Source: Poa pratensis (taxonomy: Eukaryota; Streptophyta; Magnoliopsida; Poales; Poaceae). Taken from it: a stretch of DNA of 64,000 nt. A program made the position numbers and the translations under genes. The stretch covers positions 138,346,687 through 138,410,686 of the forward strand of contig CAMZMU010000041.1 of assembly GCA_947311845.1 (NCBI GenBank), in the 5' to 3' direction. The number at the start of each line of letters is the position of its first letter. Position 1 is the first letter of the stretch. Below the pieces are notes generated by a model. It was not told where the DNA came from. It ran no database searches and was given only the letters and a program-made list of their open reading frames with translations. Of this stretch, positions 45,385 to 60,829 are shown piece after piece.

Positions 45385-45401
45385 CTGAAAATTCTTGAAC
45401 A
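45385..45401. repeat. LINE-2 target-site duplication, 5' side
   Basis: Exact copy of 42461-42477. Confidence 0.93.
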
Positions 45402-48125
45402 GTTGGACTGTGATCAAAACCACAACTCGAAATATATCACTTGGAATTCAGAATCACACAAAACACAGCTGAAGACTAGTCTGACAGCCCCAAAAAAATC
45501 ATCACTTAGAAAATAGCATAACTAAATCGTTCCTTTTTGTTAGATCAGGGCTCGATCGTGTTTCTTTCAGAGTATTGATTTAGCTGAAAACGGCGAAAGG
45601 TGGCAGCTCGTGCACCAGAGCTTGGACGTGACGAACATCTCTTCCCGGGACCCAGAAGGACCCCGACCCTCTCGACCCCGACCCGCGCCTAGGGTTCCAC
45701 CGCCGGCGGCGGCGCCGCCCCGCCCCAGCCCCCGCCTCTCCTCCTCTCGCGCGTGCCCGCCGCCCCCGCGCGGCGGCGGCGCGCGCCCCTGCAGCTCCCG
45801 TCTCCCCCGATCCCTTCTTCTCCCCCTCCTGTCGCCGCCGTCGGCAGAGGCTGCCGGGCGCGGCCCGCGCGGCGCCGGCGGCGGCGGCCCGTCACTCCCC
45901 GCGCCGGATTGGATGGAGGCAGGGCTCTACCTCCTGGCGTCGGTGCTCCTCGGCGCGGCGGCGGCTCGGTGTTTTGGCCGGGAGGCGGTGTGACGACGGC
46001 AGCCTTGCGGCGGCTGAGCTACACGCGTTCCTCCCTGCTGCCGGAGGTGAGCGCAGCGGCGGCGCCACCAGTGGGTGGTGCGGGTGGCTAGGGTTTGGCC
46101 AGGCCCTGCAGGCCCAGATCTGGGCCCTTTTGGGCCCGATCTGGGTCAGTGTGGGCCCAACTCGACCCCGGCTACCCGGTTTGACTAAGGGGCGATGCTT
46201 GTGACGAAGTGGCGGCGACGACGACACGTCTTCTGCAGCGTGGCGCTGGGAGCTTCGCGGACCCGTTTGGTTCCGGCCGGGCCTTTGGTGTCGATCTTGA
46301 GGGTAGCAGCGGCGTCGGCCTACGTGCAGCAGCGTGGTGGCGGAGACTTCACGAACCCTTCCAGGGGCCGGCCGGGCTTGACCAGCCTGGTGTGTCTCTG
46401 CTACCGCGTCCGGTCGGCACCCGCCGATGGCGGTGGAGGTAGTCCTCCAGCTGGCTGTGCTCCGGCCGCCCTCCGGCTCCAATGTGGCTTGGTGTGCTCC
46501 TATGCGCTGCGTCCGGTCGGTTACCGTCTATGGCGGTGGAGGTCGATCCCTCCCACGTGGATGTGGTACTGTCGCTATGTCTACGGCGGGTTCTTCTTAG
46601 TTCGACCGGTCGTGTAGTGCTTGTCTGGTGATACGACATTGGAGACCTCAATTCCGTGGTGGCGTTTGTTGGTGGGTGACGTGATGGGTGGAGCACTTCA
46701 GATTGTCAAGGGATGTGGTTTTTTGGGGGTCGGGAGAAATCTCTGTCATCTTGACACCGACGCAGTGACGCCTGTGGGTGTTGTTGTTCCTTCCTGAAGG
46801 GCGTCGGGGTACCTCTTCCCTACTACCTATAGCGTACCAGAGGAAACCCTAGGACCAGTCCGAGCAGCAGCAACGGTGTCGTTGTTTTCCTTCTTGGAGG
46901 TGTTGCTTGGTACGCGGCGATTCGGAGTGCTGGATTAGTGGTGGGACTTTGCTGGAGAGGACGCAGCGGTTGCGAGTCTCTTGTGTTTTCGTTGATCCGC
47001 CAATGTCGGCTTTGTTGTCTTTTCTTTTTTCTCTTCCTTTTCTTTTGGGCGTGTTGTGCTGTGTTTGCCCAGCAGCGGTATCAATCTTGTATCGGGTGGT
47101 TGCTATATTAATATAGTGGGGCGAAACCTATTTCTTCGAAAACGGCGAAAAAAAGGAGGTTGCTGAAGCCTGAAGCTGATCCGGAAACTGTATGTATGGG
47201 TTGTATGCGACTTTGCCCACCCACCTGATTGTTACGCGTATAGTGTAGTGTTGGTAACAATCCTACGACGACCGGGCGACATTCGGCCGTTCGGCCTGCA
47301 CTTTTGGTACTTGCTAGTACCACCGTAGCTAGCATCCCCTTTTCAAATTACAGTGTCACCTCCACTTGTGAATTCCTCCTCGTCTTTTGCTTTTGCTATA
47401 GCTTTTCTTTTTGCCGAAAACTTCTCTACAGCTAGACCTGTACAAGATGGCCTTATTATAAGTTTAGCACTCAAATTCGTCTTAGGATAAAAAAATTAGA
47501 TGAAAAGGTAATCCTCTCCAGTTCCATTTCATAAATGACACCATAATTAAGTACCAGAATTCCTAAACAGTTGGACTATGATCAAAATCGCACCTGAAAA
47601 CTAAACTGACAACCCAAAAAATATCACTTGGAACATAGCAACAAAACTCAAATCACATGGTGATTTTGTGTTACCCAAAATCACACAAAACGCAGCTGAA
47701 CACTAATCTAGTTAACCCACTTAGAAAAAAACACAACAAGATCGGTTTCTTTGTTGTTTGATCAGGGCTCGTGTGTTGTTTTAGACTATTGACGTTTTCC
47801 TTTAAACTAGCGGAAAACGGCGCCAGGAGTTGCAGTGCTGGAGATGATCCGGAGACTGTATGGTATATGCAACTTGCCATCCACCTGTTTGTTAGTACGC
47901 GTAATAGTGTAGTGCTGGTAACAATCATACGACGACCGGGCCGTGTTGGGTGACAGTCGGCCGTTCAGCCTGCACTTTCGCTAGCTAGTCCACCGTAGCT
48001 AGCGCCCCCTTTTCCAGTTACAGTGTCATCTTCACTTGTCAATTCCTCCTACTCTTTGCTTTTGCTACAACGTTTCTTTTTGCAGCAAACTTTTACTACA
48101 GCTAGACTTGTACCAAGATTGCCTT
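45402..48125 (+). repeat. Tandem duplication of a region of about 550 bp, first copy interrupted
   Basis: Copy 1 is 45402-45598 plus 47151-47450; copy 2 is about 47571-48125. Shared text includes ACAGTTGGACTRTGATCAAAA, ATCAGGGCTCG, GAAAACGGCG, GATCCGGARACTGTATG, TACGACGACCGGGC, CACCGTAGCTAGC, and TACAGCTAGACYTGTACMAGAT. Sequence upstream of copy 1 continues on the far side of the LINE at 42.46 kb. No gene is recognised in it. Confidence 0.85.
45599..47137 (+). mobile_element. Non-autonomous non-LTR retroelement-like insertion
   Basis: Bracketed by exact 13-bp GAAAACGGCGAAA (45586-45598 and 47138-47150); copy 2 of the surrounding duplication shows the uninterrupted site. The 5' region has the CTAGGGTTCCACCGCCGGCGG style of start. 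The 3' region ends GCTATATTAATATAGTGGGGCGAAACC, much like LINE tails. It has no RT. The many GC-rich frames inside carry no domain. It is of the same general kind as 35888-37536. Confidence 0.7.
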
Positions 48126-49750
48126 GGAAGTTCCTGCACTCAAATTCGAATATAAGATTATTCGACCTGATCAATTATCCATATCTGCAGTCTGCTGGTA
48201 TCCCTCCATGATCTCAGTTGGCCTGGGCTTCCTTGGCTCTCTCTCTCTGAATGGATTCAGACTTCTCCTAGAGAAGTTTCAGGTGCGAAATAAGACTTCT
48301 CTGAATTGACTCAGACTCGAAGGAAAAATGAATTTTAAGTATGCGCTGGACTGAGAAAACTGATTCCTTTCTTCGGGCGTATCTTGTCGCAACTGCAGGT
48401 TGGATATTTGGATCGAAATATTTTTAAAGGAAGAAGAGAAAAATTCCAGCTTTTACCTTTTAGACTTCATGATTGCATCAACGGAATCTCATAAAAAAAG
48501 ATTGTGTTGTACAGAAAAACAAATATAAATTATAACCCCATGAAAAAATGTTTTGAAACTTTCAACGCACTTTGTGTCTTTCTTTTTCCTTCTCTCTAAT
48601 CAAGTAAAGGGCGTGCTTTCTGTCATACAATTTTCCGCTCTTATGGAACATCATCGCAACGTTTTCCCTATAACCCCATAAAGATCACTAAAAAATCGTT
48701 GCAACGTCTCAAACACAAAGATGCAACAATTTTGTGTGTTTTTGGAACAAGTTTTCAACTCAATGATCCATCAGTAAATACAGTTTCAAGTTGCAGTGAT
48801 TTGAATAATAGATGTTGATGTTTTCCTCCAAACTTGGTTACCATGATTTTGAGCAAACCTAATTAATATACACTTTATTTTTTAAACAATTGTAGTAATC
48901 AACTATGTCAGCTCTAACAACGAGGTTGTATTGAGTCGACGAGGCCAATTTCATTGCCTTCGATATAGACACCTCGATCGGAGCATGTGCTAGCACGTAA
49001 CTAATTTAATTTCCTAAACTTACTTCGGAATAGGTTCGAGAGCTTCCATTTCAATGTGTCTTTCCAAAAATCTTTGGTATGCCTTTTCCTGGTCAAAAGG
49101 TGGGAAAGCTTCTAAATCTAAAAAATGTGAGATCATTAAATTCCTTTCTGAGTCAGGCGAAGTGGTAAAGCAAACCAGCACTAGATCAGAATGTATTGTA
49201 TGAAGTAATATTTTGGACAATGACATAGTATGTGTAAAACACAACAAAGTTATAATAATAAGGACATGTTTTTTTTAGATAAATCTATATGTTTCCAAGT
49301 TTCCAATCTAAAACATCTTAAAATATAAAATACAAACACGTGTTAGAACATCTTTCTAATTTAATTTGCATTTATTCCAAAAAGAACATGGTTAGATTTG
49401 GTCACATATACCTTTTGCGAACCGTGCAACCGTGCGTTTCGTTGAAGGCGTGGATCTGAATCCCCTCGGGCTACTAGTGTAGTTTTATCGATAAGAGGAA
49501 TTATCCCGGACTAACCCTAAATCCCAATCTATTCTCAAAAGCATGTTTGTTTCTAGATTATTTTGGCAGGTTTTATCCCCACTTCCCTCATAATTTTCCA
49601 AACTCTAGTGCATTTCCCCGATACCCAATACACTACCCCTCCCTAATGTATTGGGGATAAAAGGAATTTGATGGGATTGGGTCAAGCTGGTGGTTTCACC
49701 CAATCCCTATGGGGATAATTACTACTCATCCCATAAAAAATCCTAGTACC
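48126..49750. other. Intergenic, no recognised gene
   Basis: AT-rich. A CTAGTGTAG stretch at about 49472 and the following GGATTATCC-like segments to 49750 suggest old MITE or Helitron pieces, but I cannot pair any ends. Confidence 0.4.
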
Positions 49751-51020
49751 CATTAAGGCCTCATAGGGGGCGTCTAGACTTGGTTCAGGATGACATCGAG
49801 CATGGGGAGGCGTGGTGGAGGCCCGATTGGCTTGCGTGAGGTCGCCACGGCATGTGGTTCCGCGACTGGCACATGCAAGGGAGAAGGAGGGGTGGTGATC
49901 TACGTTAAAGTCGTGTTGCTAGGTAATTGTGCTCCTGTAGTTGGAGCTTCCACCTAGGATACAGTCTCGTTGGGGAACAAGTGCTCTTGGAGAAAAGCCT
50001 TTGCACCGACATTGGTTAGGACCAATAATGAAGGATCCCACACGCATTAATTTATCCTTCGTGGTGTCTATGTTGAAGGAGAATTTTTTTCCTTCCTACC
50101 ACTCGTGTCTGGAGATACTGGATGAAAACCCAGGCTCCGTTCGAGTGGGCGAGAACATCGTCAACATTGTGACCTTCTTGAAGACGTCGCAAGACCGTCG
50201 TTTGCCTGCAGGGGTTTGTGTTCTTTCCGTGGTGATGCTTTGTTCTCATTGGTGGTGGAAGTCGAGGCGATCGCCTCAGATGATCATTGCGAGCCGAGGC
50301 GGGACCCTCGTAGTGTCGTGGAATATGTGGTGTAGTGGTCGTTACTCGTCATGGCAGGGGTGGAGAATTGTCCACAATGAACTTGTGGGTACGGACGGAG
50401 CCAGGGGGCACGCTGGGGCCATGGCTCACCCCATGCTATGAAATTTTTGCAAAACACCCCTTTAAATTTTAGGATTTGACCCCCAAATTTAAGCAAATTT
50501 GACTATATGGCCCCCTCCAAGTTATTTAGTTTGCAATTGGCCCCCCTTGAGTTGTATTCCTGGCTCCGTCCCTGCTTGTGGGTCATGTCTGGCTGGTACG
50601 TCGACGTGACGAACCTGAATGTTGGTGCAACGGTCGAGATCTGTGGGTGCCTGCTTTGTGCAGTTAGGGCTATGAGGCGTCCAAGTCGTCATCCACTGCG
50701 GTTTGTGTGCAAGAAGCGGATATCGGGGCGGTGGACCTAGAGCTGCTCGATGCCGAGATGGTGGCACTGGGTTGTTGCGGTCTTTGGAGCGTCGGATGCG
50801 GCAGAAGGTGTGGGGTTCTAGAGGCATGTTTCACCTCCTAGGTTTGTTGAGTGGTCCAAGCCCGCTCCTTCCATAATGACGCGGTGCAGCACCTTTCTCG
50901 ATATCCGTTGGTGTGTTGGTGTATTCTTTTAGTGTTCCATCGAAGACTAGTGGGTAATTTGTGCCATTTGTATCTGGTTTTTGCCCAGGATTTCCTAATA
51001 AATTTGGCAGAGCTCTGCGA
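49751..51020 (+). mobile_element. Decayed retroelement 3' region with nested hAT MITE
   Basis: GC-rich non-coding text ending TTTCCTAATAAATTTGGCAG...GGTTTCCAGGAAAG, like LINE tails. A 166-codon frame at 49941-50441 runs into the nested MITE and shows no domain. Ends are not exactly placed. Confidence 0.4.
50390..50574. mobile_element. hAT-type MITE
   Basis: 185 bp with inverted ends TACGGACGGAGCCAGG and CCTGGCTCCGTCCCTG (family end CAGGGACGGAGCC), flanked by the perfect 8-bp duplication CTTGTGGG (50382-50389 and 50575-50582). An 8-bp TSD and a CAGGG end mark hAT elements. Confidence 0.85.
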
Positions 51021-51811
51021 GGTTTCCAGGAAAGAAAACAGATTATGCGACGGAAAAGATTGACAATCGTGCCATTTCGACGCGAAACACCTCGATCAAG
51101 ATAGACAACCGCGCTAGGTTCATCAGACCAGGCTAATGACTTTGTCGGCTTTCATTTAAAATGAATAGGAAACTTTTGTTTTTGAGAAATAGGAACTTCT
51201 AGCTTACATACAGGCAAACAAGCCCATGAACTCCACTGGCTAATTGACGACCATCTGCTCCACCAGCCCAAGCCTCGAGTAGTCGAGCGGCCCAGCCAGC
51301 CTCCTCTCGCGAGACGGGCGCCGTTCAGCCCCTCGTCGCCTCATACGACCACGCCGCCACGGCTCCACCCGCACCACCGCCGCCGTCGCTGCCCACGGCA
51401 TGGATCCCAGAGACCCAGACCACTGCCTACATTCGATCGATCACCGCCGCCGCCGCCGCACACACGTTCATCCTACTTCGGCGATCGCCGATCCGGCGAC
51501 CATACCCCACTCGTCAGCCATCGTTCGAATCGAATGGTGTTCCGTCTCTGTGTAGGACGATTTTGCGTTTCTGTACGTGTCATCAATCACTGCTACCTTT
51601 TGTCGAGATGTGGACGTGCACAACGGGAATATCTGGGCGGACGAACAGAAATATCTGGTTGCCAGTGCCACTGTTACTGCCGTCGGTTTCCCATCATTTG
51701 GCCACACACGCCGGCTTGTCGTCTTCCCCGGCGAGGAGTGGCCACCCGTGCTCTATCCTCCCCTCTCCGGCCCGGCCCAGCCCAGACAAGCCCGGCGATC
51801 GCCTCCTCCCC
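51021..51811 (+). promoter_or_regulatory. THIC upstream region
   Basis: Runs from the retroelement remnant to the THIC TATA box. The last 500 bp are GC-rich, with CACACACG and CCACACACGCC stretches, and form the likely promoter. Short GC-rich frames here show no domain. Confidence 0.4.
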
Positions 51812-51818
51812 TATAAAA
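51812..51818 (+). promoter_or_regulatory. TATA box of THIC
   Basis: TATAAAA after CCTCCTCCCC. The expected start of transcription is about 51842. A 5'UTR exon then ends at GAG|GTGAGC (donor 51924), and an intron runs to TTAAACAG (ending 52405), 3 bp before the ATG. Confidence 0.75.
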
Positions 51819-52291
51819 AAATCTCCCTCTCGCTCCACTGCCCAGGTGTGCACTGCCATCCCCCTCTCTCGCAAACGCTTCCGCCTCCAAACGCCTCCCG
51901 CCGGATCGGCCGTTTCGCCTGAGGTGAGCACTCCCTCCCTCGCCGGATCGAGTCGATCGTGCTTTCTGCTCTACGGTTTAGGCGTCATGTCTTCCCGTCG
52001 AAATTTATGGGAATTGGGGTCGCAATTGTGCTGCTGTGAGGGATAGTATTGTTTTCATTTCAGTTCAGTTAATCCATCCTTATTCAAATTGTCCCCGGCA
52101 AAGAAGGGGAAAAAACCCCGGAGAATCTGTTTTGTCATGGTAATTGAGTACGATTTTGTGCTATATAGTGGAGATCAGTGTGTGCTTGCAGAGACGCATA
52201 CCAGATTGACAGCAGAGCTTTATGTTTCAGACTTCATAAGTTCAGATACAGCTAGCTAGCCTCTTGTAATGTTAGCTGCAAGATACTGTAG

Positions 52292-56065
<3,774 letters not shown>

Positions 56066-56066
56066 G

Positions 56067-56729
56067 GTCAGTTTGTTCTGTATATGATGTAAAGATTGTC
56101 GTGCGAGAGAACACGCATGAAGCGTTTTTTCTTTGAAATACTATACATTGTAATAAGACTTCAACCATATCATTAATCCATTAACATGAATTTTTCACAA
56201 AAGGAAGCACACTTCAACTTTTGAGCCACATATGTTTTTTTCCGTCAGATAATTTTTGTAACTATAGATAACTCATTTTGACATCATTAATTTGATCATA
56301 ATTACATTGCATGATCTGCTCAATCGTTGTTCTATGTTGCCATGTCATACAATGTGGTTAATTTCTTTTCCACAGAATGTGAAACTTTTCCAGCACTGAG
56401 CAAACTTTATGTTTCTTAAAAAGACTGTGGAATTAAACCAACAGTGTGATGGTATGGTTGTAAAGAAGCAAACATTTAGTAGCACGATTAATGTGGTTAA
56501 ACAGTCCATTCATTAATTTCGGAGCAACTACATGCAGGAGTACTTTGACATTATAATGTAGTTCTGTTGAAGTTGCTTATTTTTCCTTGTTTCTGTTGGT
56601 ATGAACTTTTACTTGTAATTTTAGGGCAGTTAACAAACCATTTTGAAATATATGCCGTACCGTTGTAAATACCCACGTGTTTTATCTTTTAGTTTTTTCT
56701 CATAATTCAGAAATACAAACTTTGTGCAG
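56067..56729 (+). other. THIC 3'UTR intron next to the stop codon
   Basis: TAAG|GTCAGT lies one base after the stop TAA (56063-56065), and the acceptor TTTGTGCAG ends at 56729. An intron right after the stop is the known layout of plant THIC 3'UTRs. Confidence 0.6.
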
Positions 56730-56800
56730 ATCTCCTTGGCAGCCGTCTGTTCCAGGTGATGCAGATCTGATGGCTAGGCTGTTTGTCAGCAGCACCTACC

Positions 56801-56844
56801 ATCCTTTGTTAGGAGGTGGTAAGCAGGATATATGCCTCAATAAA
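56801..56844 (+). promoter_or_regulatory. Riboswitch-controlled 5' splice site and poly(A) signal
   Basis: A donor GGTG|GTAAGC lies at 56819 and an AATAAA at 56839-56844, inside the intron that this donor would open. Just upstream, ATCCTTTGTT (56801-56810) can pair with AACAGGAT (57054-57061) of the aptamer, with two bulged T. In Arabidopsis THIC such pairing masks the splice site when TPP is low; TPP binding frees it, and splicing then removes the poly(A) site and yields unstable long-3'UTR transcripts. The partner acceptor is probably TTTCCCAG ending at 57106. Confidence 0.75.
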
Positions 56845-56965
56845 GCTGGTGTTGCTTAGCTTCAGTTTTTAATGTCGTTATGGATTGTAATAAAGAAAAC
56901 TCTATATTGTGCTCTGTATGCTATTTTTTTTCTGTATCATTATGGGATTGTTAGTGATGAAAGTT

Positions 56966-57083
56966 GCACCAGGGGTGCCTGTATTCTCAACAATCTGAAG
57001 GGCCCTTGGCCTGGATTGTTGTGATATGGGCTGAGAAAGTCCCTTTGAACCGGAACAGGATAATGCCTGCGTAGGGAGTGTGC
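56966..57083 (+). ncRNA. TPP riboswitch aptamer (thi-box) in the THIC 3'UTR
   Basis: P1: GCAC (56966-56969) with GTGC (57080-57083). P2: AGGG (56971-56974) with CCCT (57041-57044). The conserved GGGGTGCC lies at 56972-56979. The eukaryotic extended P3 arm has CAACAATC (56988-56995) pairing GATTGTTG (57014-57021). The pyrimidine-binding CTGAGA is at 57031-57036. P5: CAGG (57056-57059) with CCTG (57066-57069), loop ATAATG, then GCGTAGGGAG. The motif normally read GAACCTGA is GAACCGGA here (G at 57052), which should break the T-A pair with 57073 at the inner end of P4. Confidence 0.93.
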
Positions 57084-57106
57084 ATTTCTATTTTCATGTT
57101 TCCCAG

Positions 57107-60100
57107 GACACAACAACCCTTCCGGAATTGAGGGACCAAATTTTCCTGAATGTGTGGAGCGCACCAACTGGATATGCATGTTTCGTACCTCGGAGGTTAC
57201 ATGGTAATGTACATGATTTCTTGAACCAGTTTGCATATTGGCATTTCTCCGGAGAGAATCATAGGTATTCATGATGGCATGCATGTGATTTAGTCATGTG
57301 TGTGATCAATGGAGTGAAACTTCAGTGCACCCGTTCGTCTTGCAAAGCATTCACCATGTCCTATATAATCTACTTTTATACCCATCCTGCTATCCATCTA
57401 TATCTTGCTAAGTTGCTATACTAGTACTAGAAGTACAAAAAGTGTGGCTGGACTCTGACTCCCAACAGGATGAAATTTTAGGTGCATCCGACTGTCAATC
57501 GAGAACAAAAGTACTAACAAATTCATTCTGACTTGATTATTTGAGTGTCTATTGAAAATGATTTTGTAAACTGACTAAGATACAGCTTATTATCAGCTAT
57601 CTTTTGGTTCTTCCGATTGGAATTATCAAATGTAGTGAGTGCATCATATGTTCAACACACCAATTTACCTCCATAGACAGTTAATTTCATGTTAATCTTT
57701 CATGCACAACTGTATGTACATTATACAGCATGGCAGCAGTCTTTTAGTGCTGGAATGGTTGATGACTACAAATCTCCTCCCATGAGGCATTTCATACTTG
57801 TTTAGTTCTCGACTACAATTAAGCATACTACTGAAATACAAACCTATGAGCCATACAAGTGTTGCAAAAAACTTGCATAATTTTATTGCAGGTATCAACT
57901 ATAACCATAGAGCCCCATAGTCTTATCCTTTCAAACTCATTTTTTGTATCAATGGAGCACTATGGTTATACCATAGAACCCAAATGCTATTGCTGAGACG
58001 AAACGTCGTGAGATATATATGGGTGAAATATGTCAGAAAAGGTGCTTGTGGCTGGGGTCTTCTGAGCTTCGCTCCTGTTCTGATTTGTGCTCCTATGGTG
58101 TCCAACTTGGTTTCTTACAGAACTGAGCTATCCACAGCACGTTTAACGTGACGTTTCGTCTCTGAAGTACCATACTTATTTTCACTGTATAAAGAGCTTC
58201 CTTGCAAGTTCAGTTTTTATTTGAATACAATTGCTTGTCTAATATATACTGAAATGTCTTACTTATTTTGCTGTGGCACAAGAACATGCTGCTGCATCAC
58301 TATATTTACTTTATGATGCGTTATGTTTTGCTTCGTTCAAACTTCGTATGTGAAAATAACATGAACAAATTTCAGAATTTGCACGCTTGGCCTGAAATCA
58401 TATACATCTTTGGGTCTGCATAAAATATGGCTGTGTCGACATATCCAACCATGTCACTTAAATTTTTCCTTTGTTGAAATGGAGAAGGATAACACTTTTA
58501 TGTGCCTAAAAGAAGTCTAGGGCGGTACATAAGGAGTAGGTTTAGTAATTGTTTTGTATTGCGCTGATCTTTGAAGGGTTACATAAGTACAAGGAACAGC
58601 TATTGTGTGATCCGCTTTGCCTTAAATCATATACCTATTTGGCACAAATACATATTTCAGAATTTGCACGCTAGTCTTTGGCGGCACTCCCCCAAGTGTC
58701 ATGGAAAAAAAAAATCCGCGACGCCTTTTTTCATCGGTTGATACTGTTTGTGGAAAGTGTTTCCTTGATTCTAAACCATCTAGCACCACACTTATAAGCA
58801 TCTTCTCTGCCCTACTATGTTGTAGGATATGTCGCTTTTCGTTTCACAAGATACATGTCCATGTAACCGTATTTGACAAAGACTAATGACTTTCCACTTC
58901 GCAACATGTTTGTACAGTGGATTTAGGAAATTCGGGAAGATTTAAGAAACTTTAGAGCATCTTATTTGTGTGGTTCCTTGGTCTAGAATTGACGGTGGTG
59001 GCTGAAGGATTTGCAGTTCGCAAATGTTTGATGCCTCCATCGCTCAAGGAAGGGGCGCAGGGCCGGCGTCTCGTCACATGTTGTTTCGTTTACTCGCGTC
59101 GTGGGAAGCGAAACATCGATAATCTTTACTACTCAACTCCGTTGCAACATGGTCTAGAACACCTCTTTAGTCAACGGTTGCCATATTTTTTCCTGAGATG
59201 ACATACACTTTTTTGCTGTGCCGTGCCAACGTAGGAATATTCAGCTAGTAATAATAGTAAGAATACAAAAAAAAAGGATGACACAATGTGGGATTGATTT
59301 TGCTTTTGTTTTGAGAATTCACAATGCGGGATTGATGAATCGATTAATTCCTGGCCCTGTATTTCTTTCAGACCTTGAAGCCACAAATCTTGTAGCCTGT
59401 CCTGCCTGAAATGCCACAAGGCCATGTTCGAAGAAGGTTCAAACTTGCTAAACAAATCTCGCCTGCTGCACAATGTGTAAAAAGAAAACCCTGGTTGCAC
59501 AACTTCTGGTCGCTTGTTACAGGAGGTGATCGCTAGTAAATTAATTTTGCCCTGGAGCCTGTGCACCCGAGAAGGCCCGAGCCGCTCCGTCATGGTTGGA
59601 TAATGTACACAATGTAAGATGCATCCGTACTGGTGCATTACCTCCATCAACTATGCTGTCTAGCTCAGCGCGTACTTTGCTCACGAGTGAATCACAAGCA
59701 GCTGTGGGTTAGGTTGCGCGATCTGGCAAAGCAGCTAAGCTGGTTTACTCCATTCGAGGCACATATGCCCTGTTCCACCCGCTGGTTCTTCCCAAAGCCT
59801 CACGTCCCCATGTACCACCATTAGACTAAGATACCTTACGAGCATAAGCAGGCCCGGCATACGCAGAGTACTTGGTTAGCATCTGATATTATAGCTAGCT
59901 AATAGTCACATTGGCTAACTTCTTAAGAATGACTAGTCGGAGTTCCCGCCTACTCTTTGCTGCTAACTCTGTTTTTCATGGCTTCATCTTTATCTCCCCG
60001 GAGCTATAAAGGTTATGCTTTTCATTCTTTAGAAGAGAGGGACGTGTTTCTCATCGTCTCTCTATCAACTATATAAGGGAGAACTGAAATGAATTCTCAA

Positions 60101-60229
60101 AAGCAAAGTAGGTAACTCTGTTCGATGTCAACCAATGAAAATCGTATGTTCAATAAGTTTACTCAGCTTGACGTTCCTAGTATCCTTCAAGGTTTTATGT
60201 GAGACGGTTAAAATTATAGATATGTAAAA
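57107..60229. other. THIC downstream exon and intergenic DNA
   Basis: The first bases are the probable alternative 3' exon of THIC. No further gene is recognised; AT-rich DNA with small inverted repeats. Confidence 0.45.
57995..58162. repeat. Inverted-repeat-bounded segment, possible MITE
   Basis: GAGACGAAACGTC (57995-58007) and GACGTTTCGTCTC (58150-58162), perfect 13-bp inverted repeats. Just upstream, CTATAACCATAG (57899-57910) and CTATGGTTATA (57960-57970) form another pair. Target duplications are unclear. Confidence 0.55.
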
Positions 60230-60829
60230 ATAGTGGGCCCGGAGGCGCAGCAGACACGGATCCTCCACGGGGCATTAGATCGGCACTGGACGCTGGCGGC
60301 TCCTCTCGGAGGCCTACTTTTTGGTGTCAGCAGGCGGTCTGTTGTACCATGGCGTGGACCGAAGGTGATTTCGGGAAAAATCCCAGTGTACCGGCGCCAG
60401 AGTTGGCGATGCTAGTGGGTTTCGCTATCCTCTTGAGGGTGTTGTTGTAGTTACCTTCCTTGCGCTAGAACTTCGGGTGAAAACTCTTTACCGTATCGAT
60501 CTCGACGACGGCAGTGACAACGTCGTCACTTCCTTGGCGGTGTCGTCGTGGAGCTCCAGTACCTTTCGGCCGGTCATGTCTCCATGTCATCATCGGGAAA
60601 GTTTAGATCCCTCGTCGAAGCCCTTGCGGCTCTGGCGTGGAACAGGTCTCCTGTCTTGTACACGTAACTTTGTTGTCAAAGTCATGGTCCTCGTTATTGC
60701 TGGCAGGACTGGCGCTCCACGGCCTGGGGCAAGAGGGCAGGCAGCCCTCATGGCGGCAGCGGGGTGTTTGCAGTGCGACTATGTCCAGTGGTTTACCGAG
60801 GAGGCGAGATATCCTCTCTAGTCGGTACT
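60230..60829 (+). mobile_element. Decayed retroelement 3' region, cut by the LTR element
   Basis: GC-rich non-coding text resembling 40320-40890 in style (CGACGACGGCAGTGACAACG, GGTGTCGTCGTGGAGC). Its expected tail is missing because the LTR starts at 60830. No ORF is supported. Confidence 0.4.

Noticed and set aside
46195..46617. 140-codon frame in the 45.6-47.1 kb insertion
   Set aside because: No domain, and it lies in a TSD-bracketed element with overlapping frames on both strands.
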